Assembly (NCBI GenBank): GCA_008000375.1
Contig: SMOI01000002.1
Coordinates: forward strand, 214,035 to 278,034
DNA length: 64,000 nt
Reading direction: 5' to 3'
DNA from: Poteriospumella lacustris
Taxonomy: Eukaryota > Sar > Chrysophyceae > Chromulinales > Dinobryaceae
This document shows positions 21,627 through 32,200 of the stretch, one piece after another (within the stretch, counting starts at the first letter, position 1; each line of letters begins with the position of its first letter). The notes under the pieces were generated by a model that was given only the letters and a program-made list of their open reading frames with translations, was not told where the DNA came from and searched no databases. A program made the translations under genes and the position numbers.

Positions 21627-22862
21627 TCAAATGTAGCGCTGGATAATGCGATGAATTTCTTCCAATACTGCGCTGTCCGATATCATGTCCATATGATGAA
21701 CATTAGGAAAAGCCTTTGCTTCAAAATAAAATTGTTGGGATTCTTTTTCAGATGCCCAAACATTGCAAAATGAATTGTCGAAGATTTCTTGATTGTCATC
21801 TCCTTCCATGAACAACGTTTCGACCGGATCAGAACTCATCGCGTCGCCAGAGAATCGAAATGAAAATGATGTGGAGATATTCGATCCATACAAGCAGAAA
21901 GTATCTACTTCGGGATGCCGTGATCTATCCATCGTGTTTTCTTTCGATGGGGCGATTCCACTCAAAGCCTGTAATTGTTGTGCCCAGTCACCATGTCCTG
22001 ACTCTGTGAAAAGTACGGCCAAATCCTCCACTTTCGCAGTGAAATTGCGCTCCGACGTCGTACCAAATCCTGTTGTCACAATTGGAACGTCCTTAATTGC
22101 TTCATATCCTCCCCATGTGATGCTACCGACAGTTGCTTCCCAGCTGCAAGTCATATTTTGTTGTTTGGGATTATCGTGATGAGTAAAGTCACGAATCATG
22201 TTCATTTGACCCAGAAAATTGCCAGATAATCCAATCATTCCGGCTAGATACATGCTTTTCCAGCGTTGACTGATCAGCGATGATTGAAGGAAGGTGTACA
22301 TTGTCGGTCCGCCGTTGGAATGACCTGCGAGTAACACTTTTCGTCCGCCGTTTTTGCGGTACGCATTTTCAACCAAACTCTTCATATGCTGAATGAATCC
22401 CACAGAAGACAGAGACCGGTCCGACATGAGCCGATAATCATATGGGACGGCGAAAAGGTTAAGTCCTTCCTGATAACCCCACGATTCGAGCGCTGATTTA
22501 AATGGGGAATACACAGTATCAATACCGCTGAAGTAACCCATAGAGTCAGTAAAAACTTGAACACCTTCAGGAGAAGAATATGTAAGTGCTTTGGGATCAA
22601 AATTCAATCGCAATAAATCGTAAACACAGTCGATGTTGGTGATGTATACACCATCTTCTTCAACTAGGTATTTTTTCCCTGCTTCCAGTTTACCATCTTG
22701 GCAAGTTGTGGGAATCGATTTTTGTGAAGCAAACATACAGTATAGCTTCGAAGAGCCGTATCCAGGAAGGAATAGAACCGGCGGAAGGGCGTCCTTAGCG
22801 TACACAGCCGACAGAACTGCCACGATTGACGTAAGAACAATTAAAAAGTGTCGCTTCGACAT
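21627..22862 (-). CDS. LCAT / lysosomal phospholipase A2-like acyltransferase
   Basis: Single exon of 411 residues. It is an alpha/beta hydrolase of the lecithin:cholesterol acyltransferase family, which includes LCAT, PLA2G15 and plant PSAT/PDAT. The N-terminal 22 residues (MSKRHFLIVLTSIVAVLSAVYA) form a clear signal peptide, so it is secreted or enters a vacuole or lysosome. LPPVLFLPGYGSSKLY begins the fold. The nucleophile Ser sits in LLAGHSNGGPTMY (GxSxG form GHSNG). The late HHMDMI near residue 395 supplies a candidate catalytic His. Several NxS/T sites are present. Without a clear transmembrane segment, PLA2G15-like or LCAT-like activity is likelier than PDAT. Head to head with the CAX gene. 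Confidence 0.85.
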   Translation of the reverse strand: MSKRHFLIVLTSIVAVLSAVYAKDALPPVLFLPGYGSSKLYCMFASQKSIPTTCQDGKLEAGKKYLVEEDGVYITNIDCVYDLLRLNFDPKALTYSSPEGVQVFTDSMGYFSGIDTVYSPFKSALESWGYQEGLNLFAVPYDYRLMSDRSLSSVGFIQHMKSLVENAYRKNGGRKVLLAGHSNGGPTMYTFLQSSLISQRWKSMYLAGMIGLSGNFLGQMNMIRDFTHHDNPKQQNMTCSWEATVGSITWGGYEAIKDVPIVTTGFGTTSERNFTAKVEDLAVLFTESGHGDWAQQLQALSGIAPSKENTMDRSRHPEVDTFCLYGSNISTSFSFRFSGDAMSSDPVETLFMEGDDNQEIFDNSFCNVWASEKESQQFYFEAKAFPNVHHMDMISDSAVLEEIHRIIQRYI

Positions 22863-23255
22863 ATTTGTTATTCTTGAGAATTTTCCTCTCCAAAAAATAC
22901 CGCTATGATGAAAACTTCAGTAGGGATTGTGGTTCAGACGAATTCACATGATATTTTCTTGCTGTTTTTCACTCCGTGCTGCTTTCGTGATGATGATGAC
23001 CTTCCAGACTATCCCAGATTATCCCAAGTCGCACGCCACTGTGTCACAAATTTCTTTTCGGTGGCCGGCCGCTCAGAATTTGGCGGCGGGCCGCGAAAAA
23101 AAAAATGTTTCGGTTAGCATTTTCTCATCGCGCGCCCGTTGTCATTGCATCTTGTCATCAAGAGCGGAGTTGGCAAGCGAGCTCGTCTGATCAGACCTGG
23201 CGAAAATATCAACCAACCACATTCTATGATTTTTCTGCCGCTGATCTAGAGAATC
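22863..23255. promoter_or_regulatory. Divergent promoter region
   Basis: About 390 bp between the LCAT-like gene and the CAX gene, which read away from each other. It includes a poly-A tract near 23095-23104. No specific element was recognised. Confidence 0.35.
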
Positions 23256-24630
23256 ATGGATATACAGGAAGGTGGAGAGTCGAATTCCATTTATGGAAAG
23301 TTCGAAGGAGATGCTGGAAAGAAAGAGGAGAAAGTTATCACTTTCATCCAGAGTGCGAAAGCTATGGCCACGACTGGCTCCTTAAATATTTTGCTTTTGC
23401 TTCTGCCCATTGCAATTATTTCATATGGAGCTGGTTGGCCCGATGGAGTTACTTTCGTTTTCTCCCTACTTGCCCTTGCCCCTTTGGCCGAGAGATTGGG
23501 CTACGTTACCGAACAGCTAGCACTTCACACCAACGAGTCAATAGGTGGACTTCTCAATGCAACTTTCGGAAATGCAACAGAGCTGATCGTCGCAATTACA
23601 GCGTTGAACAAGGGTTTGTATCGCTTAGTGCAACTGTCGCTTTTGGGCAGCATTTTGTCCAACATGTTGCTTGTTTTGGGGTCTGCGTTCTTACTGGGTG
23701 GATTGTATAACAAAACGCAAAGCTATGGAACCATTTCGTCTCAAGTCAACTCGACACTTATGATGCTGAGCGTTATGGGTATCTTGTTTCCTACGGTATT
23801 GAGCTCTTCGGGCTTCGAATCGTATGATGGATTGCTTGGACTATCTCGTGCGACAAGTTTGATTTTGTTCGCTATTTACGGTTGCTATTTGTACTTTCAG
23901 GTAAATTGGTTTTTGCCCCCGTTGCAGCATAAATTTTTCTGATTTTGCTTGTTGTTCTCTTGTGTAGTTGCACAGTCATAAGCATTTGTACGAAGATTCT
24001 CCCTCCAACAAATTGCCCGATGCAGTTGTCAATCGCATGCACCGCGAAGACGTTGAGCAGCAAGAGTCTAAGGAAAATTCTGGTGTCGTTGCTGGCGGGG
24101 CCAAAGAAGATGATGACGACGAAGAAGAGGAAGACGAATTGGGCTTCTACAATGCTCTTATCTGGTTGGCTGGCATCACTGTTTTGATTGCTGTTTTGTC
24201 CGAGGCGATCTCTGACTCTATTCAAGATGCTGCTGACTCCGCAAACATTTCTGGTGTCTTCATTGCGTCCATTTTGCTGCCTATCGTTGGCAATGCGGCT
24301 GAACACGCTGGTGCGATCGTTTTCGCGACGAAAGGGAAGCTGGACTTGACACTTGGAGTTGCTATTGGCTCCAGCACGCAGATTGCTCTTTGCGTTTTAC
24401 CTTTATTGGTGATCATCGCTTGGATGATGGGAAAAGATCTTACCTTGGATTTCGGCGGATTCGAAGGTGCGTCTTTGTTCTTCTCAGTCGTTGCAGTAAC
24501 ATTTGTCATCAAGGATGGAACATCCAACTGGTTGTTGGGAGCTTCTTTGGTGGGTGCTTACTTGATCATCTCTTGCGCGTTCTGGGCCCATCTCAACGAA
24601 CCCTTGGATTCTTCTGGAGGACGACGCTAA
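23256..24630 (+). CDS. CAX: Ca2+/H+ antiporter, CAX family
   Basis: Membrane exchanger that loads Ca2+ (or other divalent cations) into vacuoles against protons. Exons are 23256-23900 and 23968-24630 with a 67-nt intron; the product is 435 residues. About eleven hydrophobic segments are visible. The two inverted alpha-repeats carry the signature residues: LLNATFGNATELIVA in the first half and LLPIVGNAAEHAGAIV in the second. Between the halves is an acidic cytosolic loop (EDDDDEEEEDE), as in plant and fungal CAX proteins. The short N-terminus lacks a clear autoinhibitory region. Ion preference cannot be read from the sequence. Confidence 0.94.
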
Positions 24631-25489
24631 AGGCCTTGCCAGTTGTCACGCAGATGCAGCTTGTACGAACCTTTCGGATTGGATAGGATGTCCTGTGTTT
24701 ATCGTCTTTCTACATATATTATAAAGTATGAAAAGTACAGATAATTCCTTCTTGTATTTTTCTTTGTTTATTCGCTTAGATAACCTTTCGTCTTTCTCAA
24801 ATATGCCATAGGGGATGGTAGTTGTTTGTTTTGTTTTGTTTAGTTGTAGCCACTCTGATGATACAACAAAGTAAATACTGGGGGATTTCTATCACCCGAT
24901 TGCTTAAAGAGTTCTTGAGTTCTAAACTGAGGGTGGTGGATGAATCTGATCTGATACAAATGGCCTGCGCGAACCTTCGACCATTGAGACGAACGGTGAC
25001 CTTCATTCCAAACTTTTGAAGGTGTTTTGTCCACTAAAAAGATCATGCCACAAATGCCAAGCCTTCGTGTAGAACTCAACCTCATATTCAGCTGTAAGGT
25101 GATAGAAATCCCACAGTATTTACTTTGATACCCTTAATGTTTAACTGAAAACTACTATGTACAATAGGGCGCAATCGGACACACGGTTTCCTGGGGCAAC
25201 CGTCTGCTGACACCCACTCACGTTTTCGGTCAAACAGCCGTTACCACTTTTGGTGCTTTCGCTGTCGCTGTCTGCGTCTTGAGTCGATTCGGCTGTCGAC
25301 TTCTTCCAACATGTCGATCGAAATCAAATGCTTGCCGGTTATTAGTGACTCTTGATGCATATCATCTGCTTCATAACGCAGCTGTGTTTGACATCGTGAT
25401 ACAAATCGATCTTTTGGTGTGTTTGTCGTTTCTCCTGTTGAAATTGTCTTGGTGATTGTGTTCTTTGCCATCCTGCGCGAGTGACAACA
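24631..25489. other. CAX 3' region and promoter of DRC11 copy A
   Basis: About 860 bp. The right-hand 318 bp (25172-25489) is part of the inverted repeat and recurs upstream of DRC11 copy B, so both copies have the same proximal promoter. The left part is unique. No credible gene was recognised. Confidence 0.5.
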
Positions 25490-28312
25490 ATGGCGAACGC
25501 TATGTACGATGCCATGTGGCAACAAGCCATGGGCGACTTAAGTGAGCAGCTGAATGTGGAGGGAGCAGAGGATCTGGATGATGACGTGAATTTGGAAGAG
25601 GTCCATGAGGTGAGCTGAAGCGATGATGGATGTGTGTAGCTGTGACGATGCAAATGCTGACGACGATGTTTGGCTTGACAGGAACCGCAAGACGTGACAA
25701 TTGCACAGGCATTCCAACACTTCGCTTGTTTGTACATCAAGTATTTGCAGATCTTCAAGAAGCTGGAGACGTGTTACGACAGCATGATCCATCCGCAGAA
25801 GAGAATATCGGTGAAGGCCGTGCTGCAGCTGGTGATCAAGCGCATCATGGAGCTGAAGAACGACTTGGTGAAATGGAACCCTCCGAACAGCTTTGTGAAG
25901 ATTCCGAATGGTCCAGAGGAGGCGTTTCCATGGGAATATGTGCATTTGGACGATATATTGGTGGACCTGAAGCTGTCGCCGGAGATACTGGAAATGACCA
26001 TTCCGAAGTATTTCCGGGAAGATATCAAACGAGTGCTGGACCAGCGAGACCGCATTGTATCGGGGTTCATTCGTCTGAAGCACAACACCGACATTCTGCA
26101 GATTCCCGATCCGTATGACTCGGCGATCGTGCAAGAGGCGATGTCGCTGGACCGAGCGATCGAAATCATCCAGCGCAACGAGCGCGGCCGTCAAGGCCAG
26201 CACCGTGCGGCGATCACACGACAAGTGCGTGAGAAGGAGCGCGGCCGCATCTTCGAGTCGTCGACGCGCATTGAGATGGACGCCGACATCGCGGCGACGA
26301 ACTTGCAGCGCATGATGAAAGGTTTCATGGCGCGGACGGAGGCGGCGAAAGAGCGCGAGAACGAGTTGATGTTCATCGGCATGCGTCCCCGCAAGGACAA
26401 CCTGGATGCGTTGGACCACGAGCTGCACATGGCGTATCTGAAGCGCAAACAAGAGCAGCTAGAGAACAAAGAGGCGTACGAGAAGGCGCTGGAAGACTTG
26501 AAGGAAATCATCGCGGAAGAGGAAGGCCCCGAGAAGCGCGAGGAGCTGCGCGAAGAGCGTACGTTGTGGGTGACGGATCAGATAGCGCAGGAGAAGTTCC
26601 CGGAGGACTTGGAAGAGTTCTACAAGCAGAAGATGTTCGTGAAGGAAGAGCCACCTGAAGAGGCCGGCGCGAAAGACGCGAAGAAGGGCGGCAAAGATGA
26701 CAAGAAAGGCGGGGACAAGAAAGGCGACAAGAAGGGCGGCGACAAGAAGGGCGACAAGAAGGGCAAAGACCAAGACGACGACGCCGAAGCCATGCCGAAG
26801 CTGCAGGGCAAGACCGAGCTCACGGAGGCCATGGTGAAGGCCGTGCACGAGTTCGAAGACATTTGGGACGGCCGCGACGAGTCGGACAACTTCCAACAGA
26901 AGCACGACGTGGAGTTGGCGAAGCAAGTGGTGCGACCGACGGTGTACGAGGAGATCCGGAAGCAAGTGGACGACATGCTGGCGATGAACTTGAAGAAGAT
27001 CAAGATGCAAGTGGCGCCGGGCGGGAAGGGCAAAAAGGGCAAGAAGGGTAAAAAGGGCGGCAAGAAGAAAGGCGCCAAGGGCAAAAAGAAGAAGCCGCTG
27101 CCGGGCGAGAAGATCGCTGAGCTCAAGGGCTTGGACGCCGATCATATGCTGAGCGTACTGGTGGAGTATCAACTGGTGGTGAAGCCTCGCGCTCGCACGA
27201 TATCGTCGCTGATCGGAGAGTTCAACTACTTGGGCAGCGTTCATCACAATGCGGACCGCAAGGACGAAGGCGCGTGGGAGCCACAGGACCCGTCGATCGC
27301 GCAGATTCGACAAGCGATCACCGAATACTGCATTCTACCGAACGGCGACGCCGAGGTGAAGGAGAAGATGACGAACATCATCAAGTCCGTGATGCTGTAC
27401 GGACCGTCGGGTACGGGCAAGACGCATGCGGTGGAGGCAGTGGCCAACGAGCTTGGGGCATTGTTGATCCACCTGACTCCTGCGAAGCTGCGTGGACAGT
27501 TCAGCGGAAAGACTGGACCAACGAAGTTGGTGCACATGGTGATGACGGTAGCACGCGACCCGGCGATGCAACCGGTGGTGATCTATATCGACGAGTGCGA
27601 GCAGTTCTTCACGGGCGGCAAGAAGAACAAGGACAAGGACGGACCGTCACGCTTCAAGAAGGATCTGCTGACGTACAAGAACCAGGCCTTGGGACCCGAG
27701 CACCGTGTGGTGATCATTGGCACGTCGAACCACCCCGAGAACGGCGAAATCAAGGACCTGAAGGGCTTCTTCGACAAGTTCCTGTACATGCCGTACCCTG
27801 ATTATCCGTCGCGCGTCTTGATATGGCGACACTATCTGGCGCTGAAGATCAAGGAGGGTCTTCTGCACAACGAAGGTCTGGTGCCCATATCTGGCGGTGG
27901 AGGCGGATACATGTCGACGGCGATCCCGAAGCCGAATGCGCCGCAATCGAAGAAGGTCGTGACGGAAGAGGAAATCCAGACGCGCATCCGGATAGGCCTC
28001 GAGCGGCTGGACATCTCATCGCTGGGCTATGTGTCGGAAGGCTACAGTGCAGGAGCCATTGCACGCGCGGTCCGCATTGTGGTGACCCATCGTCGAGTGA
28101 CGATGTTGAAGCTGCGTCCACTGAACAACTTGGACCTCATCGATGCGCTGGCCACACAAGAGGTGACGTACCAAGACGACAAGAACGCCTTGAACGAGTT
28201 CACCAAGGTCATCACGGGCTTGAATGACCGGCGGAAGAAGGTGGAGTCGATCGTATCGGGCGAAGCGGACAAGAAGGGCAAGGGCGACAAGAAGGGCGGA
28301 AAGAAGAAGTAG
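25172..28312 (+). repeat. Left arm of a large inverted repeat (contains DRC11 copy A)
   Basis: The 3.14 kb arm matches the reverse complement of 28798-31937 almost base for base. The match starts at CAATCG (25172-25177), where one extra G is the only indel I saw, and runs through the promoter, exon 1, intron and exon 2. It stops exactly after the TAG stop codon. Three substitutions were found by eye, all synonymous: one near 26240 and two within the last 40 bp. Confidence 0.95.
25490..28312 (+). CDS. DRC11: DRC11 / IQCA1-like nexin-dynein regulatory complex AAA protein, copy A
   Basis: Axonemal protein of the nexin-dynein regulatory complex (DRC11, IQCA1 in animals), which helps tie outer doublets together and control ciliary bending. 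Exons are 25490-25609 and 25682-28312 with a 72-nt intron; the product is 916 residues. Exon 1 starts MANAMYDAMWQQAMG. An IQ-type motif near IAATNLQRMMKGFMAR could bind calmodulin. A Lys/Gly/Asp repeat stretch lies at about 370-406 and another Lys-rich stretch further on. The AAA domain has Walker A GPSGTGKT (614-621) and Walker B VVIYIDECEQFF. The C-terminus is again Lys-rich. The predicted protein is identical to that of copy B. Confidence 0.93.
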
Positions 28313-28797
28313 CATTACGTGCGATGTCCCTGATGGCGTTGTTAAGAAACACAACACAGTGTCTGTATTGCGGTCTGTTTCGTTGGGCAGTTATAGCTCG
28401 CTCACTTTGTATCATAGTGCTGTAGACGAGACGTGCTTAGGTGCTTAATTCGTTTGTTTTATTCAATCAACCCACTATTTCGCTTCTATTACAGGTTACA
28501 GGAAGGAGATCGAGTCGTGGGAGTTGCATAGACAGCCTATGAAACATACAGCAACCTTGCCGACACATAGGCAGAGCCTCTTGCTGGGTAACCAAGTCGG
28601 TGATCCTCTCAGACCCATAGCGATGGTAAAGGTTGACAAATCAATTCGGAATTAAGCACCTTAAACGTTGTCAAACCACTACACAAAGTATTCTACAAAG
28701 AGCTTGTACCGCAATATACAGGTGTGCTTCCACAGAGCACAGAAAAGGCCATTGCCGACCCAACGGCCATCTGCAGCTTGAACTGTCCGCCGCTAGA
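28313..28797. other. Spacer of the inverted repeat; unique 3' regions of both DRC11 copies
   Basis: 485 bp between two convergent stop codons. The sequences after the two stops are unrelated to each other, so the copies have different 3' UTRs. No gene, RNA or mobile-element end was recognised. Confidence 0.6.
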
Positions 28798-31620
28798 CTA
28801 CTTCTTCTTACCGCCCTTCTTGTCGCCCTTACCCTTCTTGTCCGCTTCGCCCGATACGATCGACTCCACCTTCTTCCGCCGGTCATTCAAGCCCGTGATG
28901 ACCTTGGTGAACTCGTTCAAGGCGTTCTTGTCGTCTTGGTACGTCACCTCTTGTGTGGCCAGCGCATCGATGAGGTCCAAGTTGTTCAGTGGACGCAGCT
29001 TCAACATCGTCACTCGACGATGGGTCACCACAATGCGGACCGCGCGTGCAATGGCTCCTGCACTGTAGCCTTCCGACACATAGCCCAGCGATGAGATGTC
29101 CAGCCGCTCGAGGCCTATCCGGATGCGCGTCTGGATTTCCTCTTCCGTCACGACCTTCTTCGATTGCGGCGCATTCGGCTTCGGGATCGCCGTCGACATG
29201 TATCCGCCTCCACCGCCAGATATGGGCACCAGACCTTCGTTGTGCAGAAGACCCTCCTTGATCTTCAGCGCCAGATAGTGTCGCCATATCAAGACGCGCG
29301 ACGGATAATCAGGGTACGGCATGTACAGGAACTTGTCGAAGAAGCCCTTCAGGTCCTTGATTTCGCCGTTCTCGGGGTGGTTCGACGTGCCAATGATCAC
29401 CACACGGTGCTCGGGTCCCAAGGCCTGGTTCTTGTACGTCAGCAGATCCTTCTTGAAGCGTGACGGTCCGTCCTTGTCCTTGTTCTTCTTGCCGCCCGTG
29501 AAGAACTGCTCGCACTCGTCGATATAGATCACCACCGGTTGCATCGCCGGGTCGCGTGCTACCGTCATCACCATGTGCACCAACTTCGTTGGTCCAGTCT
29601 TTCCGCTGAACTGTCCACGCAGCTTCGCAGGAGTCAGGTGGATCAACAATGCCCCAAGCTCGTTGGCCACTGCCTCCACCGCATGCGTCTTGCCCGTACC
29701 CGACGGTCCGTACAGCATCACGGACTTGATGATGTTCGTCATCTTCTCCTTCACCTCGGCGTCGCCGTTCGGTAGAATGCAGTATTCGGTGATCGCTTGT
29801 CGAATCTGCGCGATCGACGGGTCCTGTGGCTCCCACGCGCCTTCGTCCTTGCGGTCCGCATTGTGATGAACGCTGCCCAAGTAGTTGAACTCTCCGATCA
29901 GCGACGATATCGTGCGAGCGCGAGGCTTCACCACCAGTTGATACTCCACCAGTACGCTCAGCATATGATCGGCGTCCAAGCCCTTGAGCTCAGCGATCTT
30001 CTCGCCCGGCAGCGGCTTCTTCTTTTTGCCCTTGGCGCCTTTCTTCTTGCCGCCCTTTTTACCCTTCTTGCCCTTTTTGCCCTTCCCGCCCGGCGCCACT
30101 TGCATCTTGATCTTCTTCAAGTTCATCGCCAGCATGTCGTCCACTTGCTTCCGGATCTCCTCGTACACCGTCGGTCGCACCACTTGCTTCGCCAACTCCA
30201 CGTCGTGCTTCTGTTGGAAGTTGTCCGACTCGTCGCGGCCGTCCCAAATGTCTTCGAACTCGTGCACGGCCTTCACCATGGCCTCCGTGAGCTCGGTCTT
30301 GCCCTGCAGCTTCGGCATGGCTTCGGCGTCGTCGTCTTGGTCTTTGCCCTTCTTGTCGCCCTTCTTGTCGCCGCCCTTCTTGTCGCCTTTCTTGTCCCCG
30401 CCTTTCTTGTCATCTTTGCCGCCCTTCTTCGCGTCTTTCGCGCCGGCCTCTTCAGGTGGCTCTTCCTTCACGAACATCTTCTGCTTGTAGAACTCTTCCA
30501 AGTCCTCCGGGAACTTCTCCTGCGCTATCTGATCCGTCACCCACAACGTACGCTCTTCGCGCAGCTCCTCGCGCTTCTCGGGGCCTTCCTCTTCCGCGAT
30601 GATTTCCTTCAAGTCTTCCAGCGCCTTCTCGTACGCCTCTTTGTTCTCTAGCTGCTCTTGTTTGCGCTTCAGATACGCCATGTGCAGCTCGTGGTCCAAC
30701 GCATCCAGGTTGTCCTTGCGGGGACGCATGCCGATGAACATCAACTCGTTCTCGCGCTCTTTCGCCGCCTCCGTCCGCGCCATGAAACCTTTCATCATGC
30801 GCTGCAAGTTCGTCGCCGCGATGTCGGCGTCCATCTCAATGCGCGTCGACGACTCGAAGATGCGGCCACGCTCCTTCTCACGCACTTGTCGTGTGATCGC
30901 CGCACGGTGCTGGCCTTGACGGCCGCGCTCGTTGCGCTGGATGATTTCGATCGCTCGGTCCAGCGACATCGCCTCTTGCACGATCGCCGAGTCATACGGA
31001 TCGGGAATCTGCAGAATGTCGGTGTTGTGCTTCAGACGAATGAACCCCGATACAATGCGGTCTCGCTGGTCCAGCACTCGTTTGATATCTTCCCGGAAAT
31101 ACTTCGGAATGGTCATTTCCAGTATCTCCGGCGACAGCTTCAGGTCCACCAATATATCGTCCAAATGCACATATTCCCATGGAAACGCCTCCTCTGGACC
31201 ATTCGGAATCTTCACAAAGCTGTTCGGAGGGTTCCATTTCACCAAGTCGTTCTTCAGCTCCATGATGCGCTTGATCACCAGCTGCAGCACGGCCTTCACC
31301 GATATTCTCTTCTGCGGATGGATCATGCTGTCGTAACACGTCTCCAGCTTCTTGAAGATCTGCAAATACTTGATGTACAAACAAGCGAAGTGTTGGAATG
31401 CCTGTGCAATTGTCACGTCTTGCGGTTCCTGTCAAGCCAAACATCGTCGTCAGCATTTGCATCGTCACAGCTACACACATCCATCATCGCTTCAGCTCAC
31501 CTCATGGACCTCTTCCAAATTCACGTCATCATCCAGATCCTCTGCTCCCTCCACATTCAGCTGCTCACTTAAGTCGCCCATGGCTTGTTGCCACATGGCA
31601 TCGTACATAGCGTTCGCCAT
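28798..31620 (-). CDS. DRC11: DRC11 / IQCA1-like nexin-dynein regulatory complex AAA protein, copy B
   Basis: Mirror copy of the gene at 25490-28312. Exons are 31501-31620 and 28798-31428 with the same 72-nt intron and the same 916-residue product. The nucleotide differences seen are silent: CGC to CGT in an Arg codon of the ERGRIFE stretch, and GGC to GGT and GGA to GGT in the last Gly codons. No frameshift or stop breaks the frame, so both copies look functional. It converges on copy A across a 485 bp spacer. Transcripts that read through either 3' end would be complementary to the other gene. Confidence 0.93.
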
Positions 31621-31937
31621 TGTTGTCACTCGCGCAGGATGGCAAAGAACACAATCACCAAGACAATTTCAACAGGAGAAACGACAAACACACCAAAAGA
31701 TCGATTTGTATCACGATGTCAAACACAGCTGCGTTATGAAGCAGATGATATGCATCAAGAGTCACTAATAACCGGCAAGCATTTGATTTCGATCGACATG
31801 TTGGAAGAAGTCGACAGCCGAATCGACTCAAGACGCAGACAGCGACAGCGAAAGCACCAAAAGTGGTAACGGCTGTTTGACCGAAAACGTGAGTGGGTGT
31901 CAGCAGACGGTTGCCCCAGGAAACCGTGTGTCGATTG
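28798..31937 (-). repeat. Right arm of the large inverted repeat (contains DRC11 copy B)
   Basis: Reverse-complement partner of 25172-28312. The inner edge is the TAG stop of copy B (28798-28800). The outer edge is about 31932-31937, where one base is missing relative to the left arm and the match then ends. No terminal inverted repeat, target-site duplication or transposase gene was seen at the edges. Confidence 0.95.
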
Positions 31938-32200
31938 GGATGGGAGTTGTGTGAGCGGAGTCGCTCACATTGATACACCTATCGTTCGTATGGACTTCAT
32001 TCCTCAGACAACGACGAACACCGACAAACAATCGGTCATTTTATATCGCAATAGGCATGTACGTCTTAAGATCCGTGAATTATTTGCAGTATCTGTGACC
32101 CACGTTTGCTTGAAGCCGTTTGTATTGGATCTATCCGTTGGCCACTTGCCCAGCTGCACAATCATCTCTTTGTCTTCACAGTTCTGTCTTGGTGGAGGGA
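31621..32200. promoter_or_regulatory. Divergent promoter region of DRC11 copy B and the J-domain gene
   Basis: About 580 bp. The left 317 bp is inverted-repeat sequence shared with the copy A promoter; the rest is unique and should drive the J-domain gene. No specific element was recognised. Confidence 0.45.

Noticed and set aside
26459-27313. Long antisense open frames over both DRC11 copies, including 284- and 304-residue frames
   Set aside because: They mirror the GC-rich codon pattern of DRC11, show Leu/His/Arg-rich translations with no domain, and appear identically in both arms only because the DNA is duplicated.
25172-31937. The palindrome considered as a transposon or a retroelement with terminal repeats
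   Set aside because: The arms carry only a host-type axonemal gene with its intron. No transposase, integrase, target-site duplication or short terminal repeat was seen.
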